This document shows, piece by piece, positions 36,133 through 48,028 of a DNA stretch of 64,000 bases. A program made the position numbers and the translations under genes. The stretch lies in contig OZ234500.1 of the NCBI GenBank assembly GCA_965153455.1, forward strand, positions 6,076,001 to 6,140,000, in the 5' to 3' direction. Below the pieces are notes generated by a model that was given only the letters and a program-made list of their open reading frames with translations, had not been told where the DNA came from and made no database searches. Numbering within the stretch: position 1 is the stretch's first letter; every line of letters starts with the position of its first letter. The DNA is from Sphagnum compactum (lineage: Eukaryota; Bryophyta; Sphagnopsida; Sphagnales).

Positions 36133-36436
36133 GGTCACCTACAAAATGGGTTTTTCAAACCGGTCATTACATGTAGGGTCACCTACAAAATGGGGTTTTC
36201 AAATCAGTCCTTACATGTAGGGTCACCTACAAAATGGGGTTTTCAAACCAGTCCTTACATGTAGGGTCACCTACAAAATGGGGTTTTCAAACCAGTCCTT
36301 ACATTTAGGGTCACCTACAAAATGGGGTTTTCAAACCAGTCCTTACATTTAGGGTCACCTACAAAATGGGGTTTTCAAACCAGTCCTTACATTTAGGGTC
36401 ACCTACAAAGTGGGCATTTTGAAACATGTAATGACC
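36133..36436. repeat. 44-bp minisatellite, six full units plus a partial one
   Basis: GGTCACCTACAAAATGGG starts at 36133, 36177, 36221, 36265, 36309, 36353 and 36397: every step is exactly 44 bases. Units differ by only a few substitutions (ACATGTAGG against ACATTTAGG, CCAGTCCTT against CGGTCATT). The last unit departs after GGTCACCTACAAAGTGGGCA. There are no spacers, so it is not a CRISPR array. The high similarity points to recent expansion. Confidence 0.95.
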
Positions 36437-37740
36437 AGTTGTAGTGCTTATCCGCAAGAGTGGGCATTACATTCTTTGAAATGCCTGCCCTTTGTAGAGA
36501 AAAATTTAAATGCAATAAGGTGCCCTCCAACTACACTACAAAATTTTGATGTGGTCTTTACGTGTAGGATAAGGTTTAAGGACAAGGGCATTACCATAGC
36601 AAAGACCTTTTGTGAGGCCATATACATATACACATTAGCTGACTACTTGTTTAGTGACACTGAAGCTATTTGGTAGGTCCTTGGTAGTGGGGTTTAGAGA
36701 AGAGTAATTCATGTAGTCAACAACGACAAATAGTCCCTACAAATAACTAGGGATCATTGCTTCCCAAGTTCCCATTGCATGTTGATGGCTATGTAGATTC
36801 ATAGGTAGGTTTTAAATTTTTCACGTGGGCTCCGTGCTACTATGCATTATTACTAGTGACAATTAGTTGATGAAAAAAATGAATTGATTTTTGTGAAAAT
36901 TAAGTTTCATTTGAATGAAAATATTGAATGACAATGCATGCAACTTGAATTGAATTCAACAATTGGATTAAATATTCAATTGAAAAAAATATGAGATGTG
37001 AAATTGGTGAAAAGGGTATTGAAAATCTATTTACTCTAGATGTTATAAATATAAACATTTTAAAGACACATTTCCCCTCCAAAAAAACCTTTTTCTTTTT
37101 TTGGTCTCCTTACTTGGGAATGGGCTAAACAGATTCCAATTTGGAATTGTCCAAGTGACAACTTCCTTATGACTTATGAAACTTAAAAGTTATACTATCT
37201 AAATTACTCTCATAAATCATCCATCTGATTTTAACTTCTGACAACTTCAATCACACTACACTTATTAGTTGTCCATTAAACATTGCAAAAGGGATGAATG
37301 TGTTCATTTGTGAGAAAAATGCACTGGGTGTCATCAAATGAGCAGCACCTAAAAACATGGGTGTTTTGGGAAAGTGTGCAACATAAAGACTGTTGTCCCC
37401 ACCTGTTGCCCTGCACCAGGTGGTGCAACACTCAAGATTTATAATTGGAGGGGCTCATAAACCCTATTAATATCAATTGCAAAAATGTCATTGACATGTG
37501 TGCTGACTGAATAATTAATTAATTAATTTTTATAAGATTCCATTTCGAAAATTAGAATATTTATTGCAAATAAAATTCAAAAGATTCTTCATTTTTCCTT
37601 CACACAAAAAAAGTTCTCTAAAGAAAAAGTAAATTTTCTTGAAAATTCCAGCACTTATAAAAAATAATGTAATTTTGTGCTGAAACCACCAAGGTACTAT
37701 GATGGTATATGTGCATGTATATATTCATTATACATATTCA
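36437..37740. other. Intergenic DNA, no gene seen
   Basis: An 88-codon plus frame (36410-36676) starts inside the minisatellite and reads through sequence of less biased composition, but no family is recognised. The rest is AT-rich. Confidence 0.4.
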
Positions 37741-37741
37741 A

Positions 37742-38030
37742 TATAGAGTATAGTAGCTTAAGGGATTTTGGCCCCCAGGTAATCATAGGTCTAGTATTTT
37801 TATATGAGGATTTTTGAAAGATGATATTTTGGCTTGTGTTGAAACTTGAAATTAGTCATGAAATTATAATATCTTGAAGGATTTTGGTTTCTTTTAGAGG
37901 GTTTTTCAAGATTATAATTTTTTGCATGGTGAAATATTTGAGTTTTCATAATTCTTCTTTTGCCTCAAGATGCTTTTTTAATGTAAAGAACAAGGCCACA
38001 TTGTGACACACCCCCTCGTTTTGTTTTGTG
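37742..38030 (-). repeat. Possible LTR remnant, copy C, opposite orientation
   Basis: On the minus strand a purine tract AACGAGGGGG is followed by TGTGTCACAATGTGGCCTTG and the series shared with copies A and B, ending CCCTTAAGCTACTATACTCT. The region 38030-38120, which would be internal to such an element, shows no coding sequence. Confidence 0.65.
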
Positions 38031-40130
38031 ATTGCACCTTATGCCTCCCAAATTGTGAGGCCCTTTGCTTCAAATTTGGTATCGTCGCAAAATTTCTTAA
38101 CAAGAGGGGGTGGGTGCACATTTGTTGTTTCACATTTTTATGATTAATGAAGCAAAAGTTATTAATTTTAGACTAATTTTGTTGTTGGAAATCAATCAAA
38201 AAATTATAAATGTGATTATTTCACAATTTTTTTTATGGAAAGTTGTATGCCTTATAACCTTGAAGATGATCTCATTTGAGCCAAGACCTCACAAGGGCCC
38301 ACGAGTTTAAGGCTAAGTTTTTGCACGCAATAGATAATTAATTTTCTTCAATCAATGCTCTAATTTGCGGATATCGTAATATCCACACATCTTGGTATTA
38401 TGACAAACATCTGATGGGAGAAATTTTTGAGATTTTTGAGAGGAGAAACTATCCAAGATTTTCTGACTACACATTCACATGTAAAATTATGAAGCCTCTT
38501 TCTAGAGCATCATATGTGTCACCTTTGAATCTTAGTATGTCACTTGGAGCATCCCCACTCACACATTGTAAGAGCATGCTTTAGATGTAGAATAATATAA
38601 ACTTATTAGTTTGGATTAAAAAATAGTTTGGCCTCAACATATTTATTTGCACATGATGCAATGGATAACAAAAGTCATTACATAATCTAAATCTTGTTGT
38701 GGATTGGTTACGTTCTTTGATTGGTCTCTCAAGGCACAATCTTCCATCGTGCTTGTTGATCACATTCTCTGATTTGATTGGTCCACTTGCTTTGCTATTA
38801 GTGGTCTTTCATTTGTCAAGTCCCACTTTCAAATTTTTAGGTGAGGCATAAGATATATAAATAAGTAATAATGGATGTGAAAAATATTAATGCAAACCTA
38901 GATACCCAATACATTGCATGAGAATGCTCTAAGTTTGATTACATGCAAACCAATCCTAGACACAAAAATGGGTGTGATTATTCTCTTATGTTGCAAGATA
39001 TGAACCAAAGAAAAACAGTTTTTGTGGGATGAGTTTTGTTTTCCTTTAGAAAAATTGAGTATGTGGTGAGTCACAAACAATGTTTCTTTGTGTCCATATT
39101 GATCCGGATATAAGTACCCAAAATCAAACCTCTAACAAAAATTTCTGAATCACTCTAGATGAACTCAAAGAGTGCATGTCCAATCAAAGAAAGAAACCAA
39201 ATGAGCTAGAGTCCAAACACTTCCAAAACAACAAAAGGATATTTAAAAGAGTGAAGAACAAGAGGTGAATAAGTGCTTACAAAACTTTTCCATGAACTTG
39301 TATCATGGCATGCATACCAAAAAAGATCCCATTCCTCATGTCCATCAGCAGGACAAAACATGCTTCTATTTGAGGGAGGGAAGCATTTTTTGGCTTCTAT
39401 GTTGAGGAGTGCCCCATGTTCCAAAAATATCAATGGTGGGCCAATCAAATGGCTCCTTCTGAACTAATAAAATAATAATTAACTAACTAACTAACTAATT
39501 ACGGGCCCACCCCCTCACTAATTAATAAAAGCATGTCCCAATGTGTTCCCCAAGGGTGTTCCCAATACCATGTCAGTTTATCCCATATCCTTTGTCCAAA
39601 GTTCTCCTCTTCTCACCAATATAAATAAGCCAAAGGGAAGGCATTCCATCCTCATAGAAACTGGTATTTTGGGGAGTCTAGGAGGTTTCAGTTTGTTTAG
39701 GGTGGTAAAATGGCCCATTGCACCCCCCAAAAAAGGAAAAATAAAAAACCATGGAAGGCAGCCAATCTAATGAATAGGAGAGGAGGAGAAATAGGTACCC
39801 TCAGTTTAAATTCTTCATTGACATGGGAAAGGAAAAAAAAGACAAAAAGAGTTTGTTGCTAAAAACAATGTGCAACTTCAAAAGAGTTGTGATGACTTGA
39901 AACTCTTCTTTCTTTAAAAATAAAATAAACTAAACTCCTCAACCCCCATGCAACAACAACAACACATACACTGAAGTGTGAGAACTCCGAATAATTCAAA
40001 TTTTACTGGGTTGATTTTTCAAATTACTTTCCCCTAGGCTACGTAAGTTGGTTGTTGTCATAAAAGATTCATCTTCTCCCAAGTAAAATAAGTTATTTAT
40101 TTATTTGTTTGTTTATTTAATAATGAGGTT
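38031..40130. other. AT-rich intergenic DNA, no gene seen
   Basis: A (CTAA)n tract lies at 39482-39498 and (TTTA)n/(TTTG)n at 40092-40119. Short frames only. Confidence 0.5.
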
Positions 40131-40189
40131 TTGCCAGAGTTTGGAAAGCTGTGCAGGTTCTGGAAAAACTGGTTTGTCGTTTTGCCCCG

Positions 40190-40500
40190 CCTTTTTTTAG
40201 TACCTGGCGACGGACGGACGGAGGGACGGACATCCGGCCAGCCAACCGGTCCCACCAAAACCTCCCGAAAACCGATCCAACAGAAGGCGGCAGGCAGCAC
40301 AGCCCAAGCACCAGAGTTTTTCTTTCTCTCACTCTCTCCTCTCGTCTTCTCTCGTCTCGTTCCGTCCGCGACAGATCCTCCAGGAGTCTCGCTTCGCTCG
40401 CTCGCTCTGTCTCTCTGTCTCTCTCTCCCTCCCTCTCGCTCGTCTGTCTACTGAGCGGCACGCTTTCCCAACCCACGCGCACTTTGATGGCCCGGTCGTG
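40190..40500 (+). promoter_or_regulatory. CpG-rich, pyrimidine-rich island: possible promoter/5' leader
   Basis: The island is dense in CpG (GGCGACGGACGGACGG, GTCTCGTTCCGTCCGCGACA, CTTCGCTCGCTCGCTCTG), while the DNA for many kilobases around it has almost none. It also carries long TCTC tracts, typical of plant core promoters and 5' leaders. CpG retention implies lack of methylation, so the site is probably active. No coding exon was found downstream as far as the receptor gene at 48 kb, and the ORFs across it on both strands are low-complexity. The strand is inferred from the pyrimidine-rich strand. It may start a non-coding RNA or a spliced distal leader. Confidence 0.4.
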
Positions 40501-41985
40501 CTAAATTTGAAACAAGGAGGGTTTGGATCCTCCTTTGCTTCGTCTGCTGCTGCTCCACATCCCGTAGTGTCAGAGCTCGTATCTTTTTTCTTGCGTCATC
40601 CCCGCCCTTACTCCCTCGTGGGAACGCTGCCGCTGCTTACACTGCCATGGCCAATAATTCTGTCCAACTGTAATGCCCTGTTTTGGCCTACCTGCTCTTA
40701 TAATTTCTCCATACATTACTTTCATCCATACATTGAGTTCATCCATACAGTAATTTCATTTATTTCGCTCTTATTTCTTACCTTTCCCCTCCCCCCCGCA
40801 CCACCACTTTTTTTTCATCCGTTGTCTATTTACTCACTGCCTAGTAATTTTGTAATGGATGAACCTATTGACTCACTCCCATAGGTTTTCTATTGCTATT
40901 AACTTCACCAATTAGTTAGTTGGCTCAGTTTTCTTTCTTTTGGGGTGGGGTGATTTGGTTTAGGTTAAGGTCACTCAATTTGATGAGAGTTTTGCAAATT
41001 GAGGGGATGAAAGGAAAAGAAAATGGGTTTTTAGGATGAATGGTCTCTCGTGATATCCATATGTATGTACACAATGAATGCTCATGTGGACATTAGTGAA
41101 TTTTCTGGAAAAAAGAAGTTGAAATTTTGCTTCAATTTGGATTTAAAGTTTTAATGGGACCTCAGAGACCTCCTATGCTATGGGGGATTAAATAATTAAC
41201 AGAATACAAAGAGGCCCAAAGCCCTGGGGCAAGGCCCAAACCAGCTTAATTTGCAAAACAACTTAACTGTAAAAACTAGAAGCCACAATTGCATTGGAAG
41301 TGCTAATACCGTATTAAAAAAATACAAGAACACCATTGAAAATGCTTATGAATACGAAGATCTCAAAAATGCCTTCTGTTTCTCCTTCTTTGCAATGAAT
41401 TGACGTTCATTTGTGCCAAAAATTAATTTTTTTTGGCACAAATTAAAATTTTCTTTTTAAAAATTAAAAAGAAAAAAGAAAAAAAAGTTTATCTAGTCAT
41501 ATTGTCTTTTTTGTCTTTTTCTTTTTGCAATTTCACAAATAAACTTTGGTGGAGTACAATACTCTCCCCTCACCCCCATCCCAACCCCCCCACCCCCACC
41601 TTTTCCCTTTCTTCCCTCCCTCTCCCCTAACCCCCAAAAAGACACCTATCAAGTCCCATACCCCTCTCTCATTGCTCTCCATTTCTCAAATCCGCAGTCA
41701 ATCAATTAAACAATCGTTTATAATCGGTGGTGGCAGACTGCTCACATTGACCCGAAGCTCAAGGAAAACAGTGACACCAATGGCGAAAACTGTGGCGGTG
41801 AACACTCTTTTGTACCCTTTGTACCCCCGACCCCGACGATGATTACCTTAGAAAAAAAGTGGAGAAAAATTATTTTGCTGAAAAGTTGCCAATATTTTTG
41901 TGAATAAATTGTTTAGAAGTCATCGCCCGGTGGGACATGGTACATTCTTGAGGTGCATATAACATGCAGTAACTTACTCGTCACC
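40501..41985. other. Intergenic DNA with pyrimidine tracts, no gene seen
   Basis: Contains C/T-rich tracts at 40785-40815 and 41565-41635 and AT-rich sequence between. No supported gene. Confidence 0.5.
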
Positions 41986-42320
41986 TGAAGGGGGCAGCCG
42001 GCCAACCGTGTAGATGAATGAGAAAGAAGGGATGGACGGACAGAGAGCGTGGGGGCGGGGTGGGGGAGGGGGAAGACCCAGAGGCTGCATGCATCAACAA
42101 CAACCTGCAAAACTCTTTTCCGACATGTACGTACTTATTGGACCTAGGCACCCTTTGCAAGTAAGTAATTGTAAGTATAAGCGAAAGTACAGCTTTGATT
42201 GATTTCAAAAGTGTTAGTTGAAGGGACGAAGCGAAAGTGAGAGCGAGTGATGGACAAAATGAGAGTGAGTGACGAACAAAATGATTCGTATATCCACCAT
42301 GAAAACAACCATGAAACGAG
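41986..42320. other. Second CpG-containing, G-rich patch
   Basis: CAGCCGGCCAACCGTG, GGACGGACAGAGAGCGTG and GGGGGCGGGGTGGGGGAGGG, then a GCGAAAGTGAGAGCGAGTGA phrase. CpG is retained, as at 40.2 kb. No gene was seen; a regulatory element is possible. Confidence 0.3.
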
Positions 42321-43279
42321 AATGCATGTCTTGACAAGTAAAAGGGTAAACAAAAAGAAGTATCCGGGTTGCAATAAATTATAATAGTAACTCACTCATT
42401 TATGGGGTGATTTTGTGACACACATTTTTGCAGACTAGGCTTGTCTGTCAATTTGGACCATTCATTATAAGGTAAAAAATTTTTAAAGTGAATTTGCTGC
42501 GGAGTCCCCCCCCCTCTCCCCCCACCCCCCACCCTCCCACCAAGGTTTCCCGAGTATCCCTTGATTTTGTCAAAGTCAAGGATTTACATTATGAAATGAA
42601 TCAAACAAATGAATGCGTGAATGAATGAAAGAAAGAGTCAGCCATTCATCACCACCACCTTCCAATTCCAACAAGTTCCCTTTTTCTGCAAGTTATGTAA
42701 GTAGTACTTGGACTACTACTATGGCAGGGCATCAATTATGTTGCCCCTTGTTGTTGTTGTTGTTTTCATATGGTTTGTGTTTCATCCCCCCATCGCACCT
42801 ACCTTTGATCCTCTCTTTGACCTGCTAATAAAGAAAAATAAAAATGGATTGATTTTATTTTTTTTCCAAATTTTAAAAATTTCCTGGTGGAGCCAGGAGG
42901 AGGGGTTGCTGGGTTGTTGTTCTTCAACAGGTTTTGTGAAAGGTAAGAAGAGACGTGTATGTGAAAATCCAGGTTTGCAGTATGGTTGATTAAAAATTAT
43001 TCTAAAGTCAATCTCATTAATGTTTCATCCGATCGAGAGGTTAGGTTAACGATTAACTAATCATGCTATGAGTCTGTGTAATCCCCATTTATTCCTCTAG
43101 CCCCATATCAGCGTAATAATATGTTACAGTCTTCTAGCTTCTGCCGTGAACGCTTAATCCATAATTAAGTACATGTTCACAAGGAGAAATGATGATTTGC
43201 AAACTTCTAATTAGGAGTCTACTTCATTCCCCATTCCCCAGTAGTGTTTTGAGTAGCACTGTCAACCCTTGTTTGTTGG

Positions 43280-43550
43280 TGTTGGCTTCATGTTTGTCTT
43301 TTTCTATGCAAAGACAAAGTTATTAGTGAGTTTAGTTCATCAATTAGTAGAATTTTGGGTAGGCTAATCAGTTACCATAAATCCTATTCTCTTTTGGTCA
43401 CTGTCGTTGGCTTGATGTTTGTCTTTGTACGAAAAGAGAAATTAATTAATTAGTGAGTTTAGTCTGTCTAGGAGTTGAGTTTTGGGTTCCTTAAATGTCC
43501 TTATTTTGTTGTTCTTTGGCTTCATGTTTGTCTTTGTAGGAAACCAGGGA
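43280..43550. repeat. Three degenerate tandem copies of a ~110-125 bp unit
   Basis: TTGGCTTCATGTTTGTCTTT or a close variant occurs at about 43282, 43407 and 43516. The first two copies are followed by AGTGAGTTTAGT and then GTTTTGGGT or ATTTTGGGT. No coding function is evident. Confidence 0.6.
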
Positions 43551-45295
43551 AAATTATCTTAGTACATACGGTTCATTGGTGTCAGGTGCTCATGAAAAAC
43601 TTAGCTTGCAAAACAATTCGTCAGCTTCAAAATTCTTCCATTTGGGGGGAACAAGTAAAGTACCTATCCAATTTTCCCAAACAAGCTATATCATGTTTTA
43701 GTTATATATCTTTTTTCCTACCTTTGGAGTGTCTTATGAAAGTACCTATGAAGTAACAAGCCCCATTTCCTAAATGCCATAGTAAATGCTCGGCTACAAC
43801 CCAAGCAAGGGTGGCATGTTGAATCTTTGACTATACTTGTCAAAGGACTTGGTTGCCTTTTATTATTGAGTTCAATCCAAATAGCTTTGACGGGAGCAAT
43901 TTTTGTTACATGTAAAATAATTGCATCCTGAAACAAGAGATTTCAATGAAGGTGTATAATCTTTGATGTTTTGTATCATTCAAAAAAACCTCTGAAGAAA
44001 TTCTTTGTGTAGTTGGAGGAGCACTTCCAATGCCTAAGATCCCATACGCCATTTCAAAAGACAAAATGCTTGCTCTTGTGGCTACCTAGTGGGTATCACA
44101 GGAAAAAAATCTAAATTTTAAAATTAAAAACCAATGAAAATTTGCCAATTTTTAAGCCATGCAATGCCCTCAGGCTGGGCCATTCCCAAAATAACAGGCC
44201 CTTGGCCTCAGGGGCCGATTGTATCAAGAATGCCAAAGTCCTTACCCTACTAACTCAAAACGCATACACGTTGTAGATACATAATTCACTTGTCTTCAAC
44301 TTCCAAAGAGATTTTTTGAAAAGTAAGGACTTGCAAAAGACCAGCAATTGGATGATGAATCCCATTGTGGGAAGCAATTCATCTTTCAACAAAATATTAA
44401 GTGTCATGGAAGCCCCCCAAAAAAAAAAAAAAGAATTTTTAAAACCCATGATTCAGCATATAAAACAAAACTGCAGAGAGAGTATTGCAACTAAATAAAA
44501 TAAAATAAAACAAAATAATATGATGCAAAAAGTTCTAGTATAAAAAACTTAATAAAAGTTGGAAATTGACCCTATTGTGCCTGCATGTAGGTGGGTACAT
44601 TACTTTAGTATTATTATTTTCCCAAATCCCACATACCTACTACTCTCAAGGCTCTAAACATCATGCCTCTGAGAGATAATTCTATTGTAGGTGACAATTT
44701 TTAATAAATATATATATTTTTTATACCCAAAACCCTTTGCATGGTAATGATTCTCTGGGTACCTCCACATTTTTCAAAAATCATTTACTTTTTAAAAATC
44801 ATTTTTAACTCACTACAGAGTCACAAATTGTGTATTGAAAACCCCAACCCCAGTTATTAATCTTTTTTTTCTTAAAACCTTGAGTTTCTGCCAGTAGGCT
44901 GCTAGCACTAAGTAGTCCTGTAGTAGGTAGTCAGGGGTTTTTTTTTTTTTTTTCCCCTCACTTTTCCAAAAAATTAGAAAAAATTAGTCGAATTTACAGT
45001 AGAATAAAAGGATCACCCAAAAAAAAAATTGGTGAAAAAAAAGGACAAAACAATTTCCCCTAAAAAACCACTGGTAGTATTACAGAGATAGCTAGAGCGT
45101 GAGAAGTATTATTCGGGCAGGAGTAAAAACCAAATGCCGAAAATTCCAAAAAACTTAGTTGAATGTAGACTAGAAAAACAAAATTTCTCCCAAATTTTTT
45201 GTCTGTCCCAAAAACGACAAAATTTGCCCCTTTAAAAAAAAATTAAAAAAAAACACTACTAGTAGGTATTACAGAGTTTGCTACAGTGTTTTTTT
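43551..45295. other. AT-rich intergenic DNA, no gene seen
   Basis: Poly-A and poly-T tracts are frequent (44416-44432, 44937-44955). Short frames only. Confidence 0.5.
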
Positions 45296-45299
45296 TAAA

Positions 45300-45660
45300 A
45301 AGGAATTTTTGTTTTGTAACTAAAGTGGCAATCATTTATTGGAAGATGCCGGAAAAGGTGGCAATCATGCCTAGGAGGATTTAGCCAAAAATCTGGCTAT
45401 ATACCAGAAATAAAAGTACAAAAATCTTTAATCATCCTTTTATATTTGTGGGTGAGTTACACAATGAAAACCACATATCCAAAAATCTGGCGATTTTCAC
45501 TTTTTTTTTTTTCTGGACCTTTCTTACTTCTGGCAACTGAAAACCTAAAAAATCAGCTTGTTTTTCGAATGTTTAATTTTTAATTTCGCGTTCTGGCAAT
45601 ATATCGCCAGCCAGTGTTTAATTTTTTATTTTTAAAAAAAAAAGGCAGTTTGGCTACCTA
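45300..45660 (+). repeat. TAGCCAAATTTGGCTA dispersed repeat, upstream of the receptor gene
   Basis: The copy has GTTTTGTAACTAAAGTGGCA, AGGATTTAGCCAAAAATCTG, GCTATATACCAGAAATAAAA, CCAAAAATCTGGCGATTTTC and GGCAACTGAAAACC. It has the same block order as the copy at 20200 and lies directly before the CpG-retaining leader region. Confidence 0.6.
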
Positions 45661-45779
45661 GAGAAGTGAGAAAGATTTATTACTTGGGCAGTGATGGGGC
45701 AGGATTTTTTAAACCAAATAAAAAAAGGGTAAAAATAAACGAACAGGAGTTAAAACTTGGTTGCCTAGTAGTCGTCGTT

Positions 45780-48028
45780 ATTGCCTTGTTTTGTTGCGCG
45801 TGTACTTACATTACCCCCCCGCCCCACTGCCTGCCCGCCTGCCCTCTCAGTGCTGATCGGTGAAGATTGAAGGAAAGGGATGATGGACCGCGTCATTGTT
45901 GCTGTCCCAAAGAGTGTGCCCGAGCGCTCCTCTTCTTCTTCTTCTTGTCTTCGTCGTTGTTGTTGCGTAAGTGAAGTCTACAGACCGAAGAAGAATGGCA
46001 ATGAGAGAGACAGCGCTCGAGACTAGAAAGTGATAAGAGACATTGTGTATTAGGGAAGTCGTTGTTTGTCTCTCTTTGCTTTTGTTCTTGTTGTAGGTCT
46101 GTGAATGCATGGGGTTGTTATTGTTGTTGTTTTTTGTCGGAAGTTTTCGCGCTGCCTGCCTGCTTGCTTCCGTATCTTCGGTGTAGCAGTTGTGTTGCTG
46201 TGGAAGTGTTATATAGTCTTGAACATTTGAGGGAAGAGTGCCAGGATCAGCCGTGAGACGATGATGCGGCTGTAGGCAGGCATTCCAGCAATGGACGAGT
46301 GTGATGGAGTTTGATGAACGCCATTCTTTGAATTGCTGTACACAAGGTATATTGGCTGTGAGAATGATAAGAAGTTTTTTTGAGGAATTTTAATCTTGGC
46401 GCATTCTAGATCGCTGCTTGCCCGCGGTGTAATTGTCGAAGAATCGCTTCCTTCGCTTTCTCTCGTTCTTGTTTTCTGTTTCTCGGTAATAATGTGTGTT
46501 GTCGTCGTCGTTGTCATCATCATCACCGTCTGCACTGTGCAGGATTTTGTTTTCTTTTTCTCTATAGTGTTGAATGAAGGTGTGTTTTCGGATGATGAGC
46601 AACTAGTCTTCTGTCTGTCTCGCTCTGAATCTACTACGTCTTTTTGTAGCTCTGCATGTTCATACGCCGCTGACCTTCGTTTGTACTTCAGGACCACCGC
46701 ATTTGATCATGCGTGGCAGAAGAGTTTGGATATTCTGCTCGCCAATGTTGCAACTGTTGCTAGAGCTTCGTAGTTAGCATTGTCGCTGCAAGCAAAGTGT
46801 TCCGCCGCTATAGCTTCTTCCGCATGTTTATTCCTGTATCTTTCGTACCCTAGGAAGCCGATCTTAAATCTTCGTGCATGATCTGCTATACGCATTTCTT
46901 CATAGACAAATGCTGGGACGTTCCGCATCGTAGAGAAGGATCTCCTCTCATCATCCCTTTGATGTCCCGCCCAAGATAATGCAGTTACCAGCATGCATCT
47001 GCCGCCTTAGTAGAGTGTGATAAGTCTCGCATTTGTGCGTTACTAGTCTCTGCAGTTGCGCGCATCACAGTTTGGCATATTGCTTTGAACATTGTCTGCA
47101 GGCCAAGGCGAGAATCGAGTTTCGACCGCATGAGATGATCAGGGCGTTGAAGACTGTAAAGCTTGGCGGATTCTGATGAAGAAGGATAACTGTAGCTCTT
47201 CTTGCTCGACTGCAGCTACAAAAGAGATGGAACTGCTACTGCACTGTACATGACGAAAAGGCAATTTTTTAGGAACTCACTTGAAAACAGTGATCAGCAA
47301 CAGTACCTGCGGAACTGTTGTGTATCGAGCCAAATTGACATTCGCTATAAGAAGATCAGAATCTGCTCCAGTAGGTTCTTCTCTCTTCTCTCTCCAGCTG
47401 TAGAGAGAAAGCTTGCTGTGAACTTCCAAACGAGTCGTGTCTTCGAGTCGAGTGATGAGCATTTGACCCTTGGACACTTGTGGAAACCTTCCACGTGTAC
47501 CCCATGTTCCGTATCCGAGTGATCTCTTCTGCGTTGCTTTCAAAGTCTCGGGCATTTGGAGCTTACCCATCTCTTCACTCTCAAGTTCTTTCACTGCATA
47601 TTAGGATCTATCTGCAATATGGATTAGAACTGTGTTTTTTTTTTTTTTTTTTTTGTGTTACGTGTCCGGTGGGGGGGGAGATGGAGGCGCACCTGCAGGG
47701 CTTAAGTTCCTGCATGTTTCACTGACTGTCACGAGAGGGAAGTTCTTCGTTGAGAATTGAACCATTTGATATGACAATATATCCCTTTCCTTCTATTCAA
47801 GTTTCTACCCTCCAATTATAGGACTTCTGGTGGGAGGAAAAGTTCTTGTTGCTTGCAATTTCGATTCTTCTGATTTTCAGTTTGAATGCCTGGTCATGTT
47901 GCAGAGCATCGAGGCAGCTGTGAGCTGTGCAACAATATGTATGATGTAAGCTTCTGAAGTTTGTTCTAGACGCCTGGAAGGTTGTTATATTGGGCTCTTG
48001 ACTGTGCAAAATCTGTCCAGACAGAGAC
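45780..48028 (+). promoter_or_regulatory. CpG-retaining promoter/long leader region of the EMS1-like gene
   Basis: From about 45.78 kb the sequence changes from AT-rich, CpG-poor DNA to a mixed, CpG-containing composition. It includes CGCGTGTACTTACATT, GGACCGCGTCATTG, TCGTCGTCGTTGTC and GTTTCGACCGCATG, and this runs up to the receptor ATG. Triplet runs (TTC, GTT, TCG/TCA) and C/T tracts are common. Many ATGs and short frames on both strands exist but none looks like a conserved protein; the longest (162 codons on minus, 46209-46697) is low-complexity. A poly-T run lies at 47636-47655. This is probably promoter plus an extended 5' leader, possibly with upstream ORFs or a leader intron. I could not place the transcription start. 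Confidence 0.45.

Noticed and set aside
36133-36436. CRISPR-like direct repeats
   Set aside because: The 44-bp units are contiguous with no unique spacers, and the genome is a plant.
40097-40504. Four overlapping ORFs of 67-121 codons on both strands
   Set aside because: They are made of Ser/Leu or Arg/Glu repeats that mirror the TCTC tract; opposing frames of equal quality argue against coding.
46209-46773. 162-codon minus frame and 125-codon plus frame before the receptor gene
   Set aside because: Both are low-complexity (Thr, Ser or Val runs from triplet repeats), overlap each other and show no domain.
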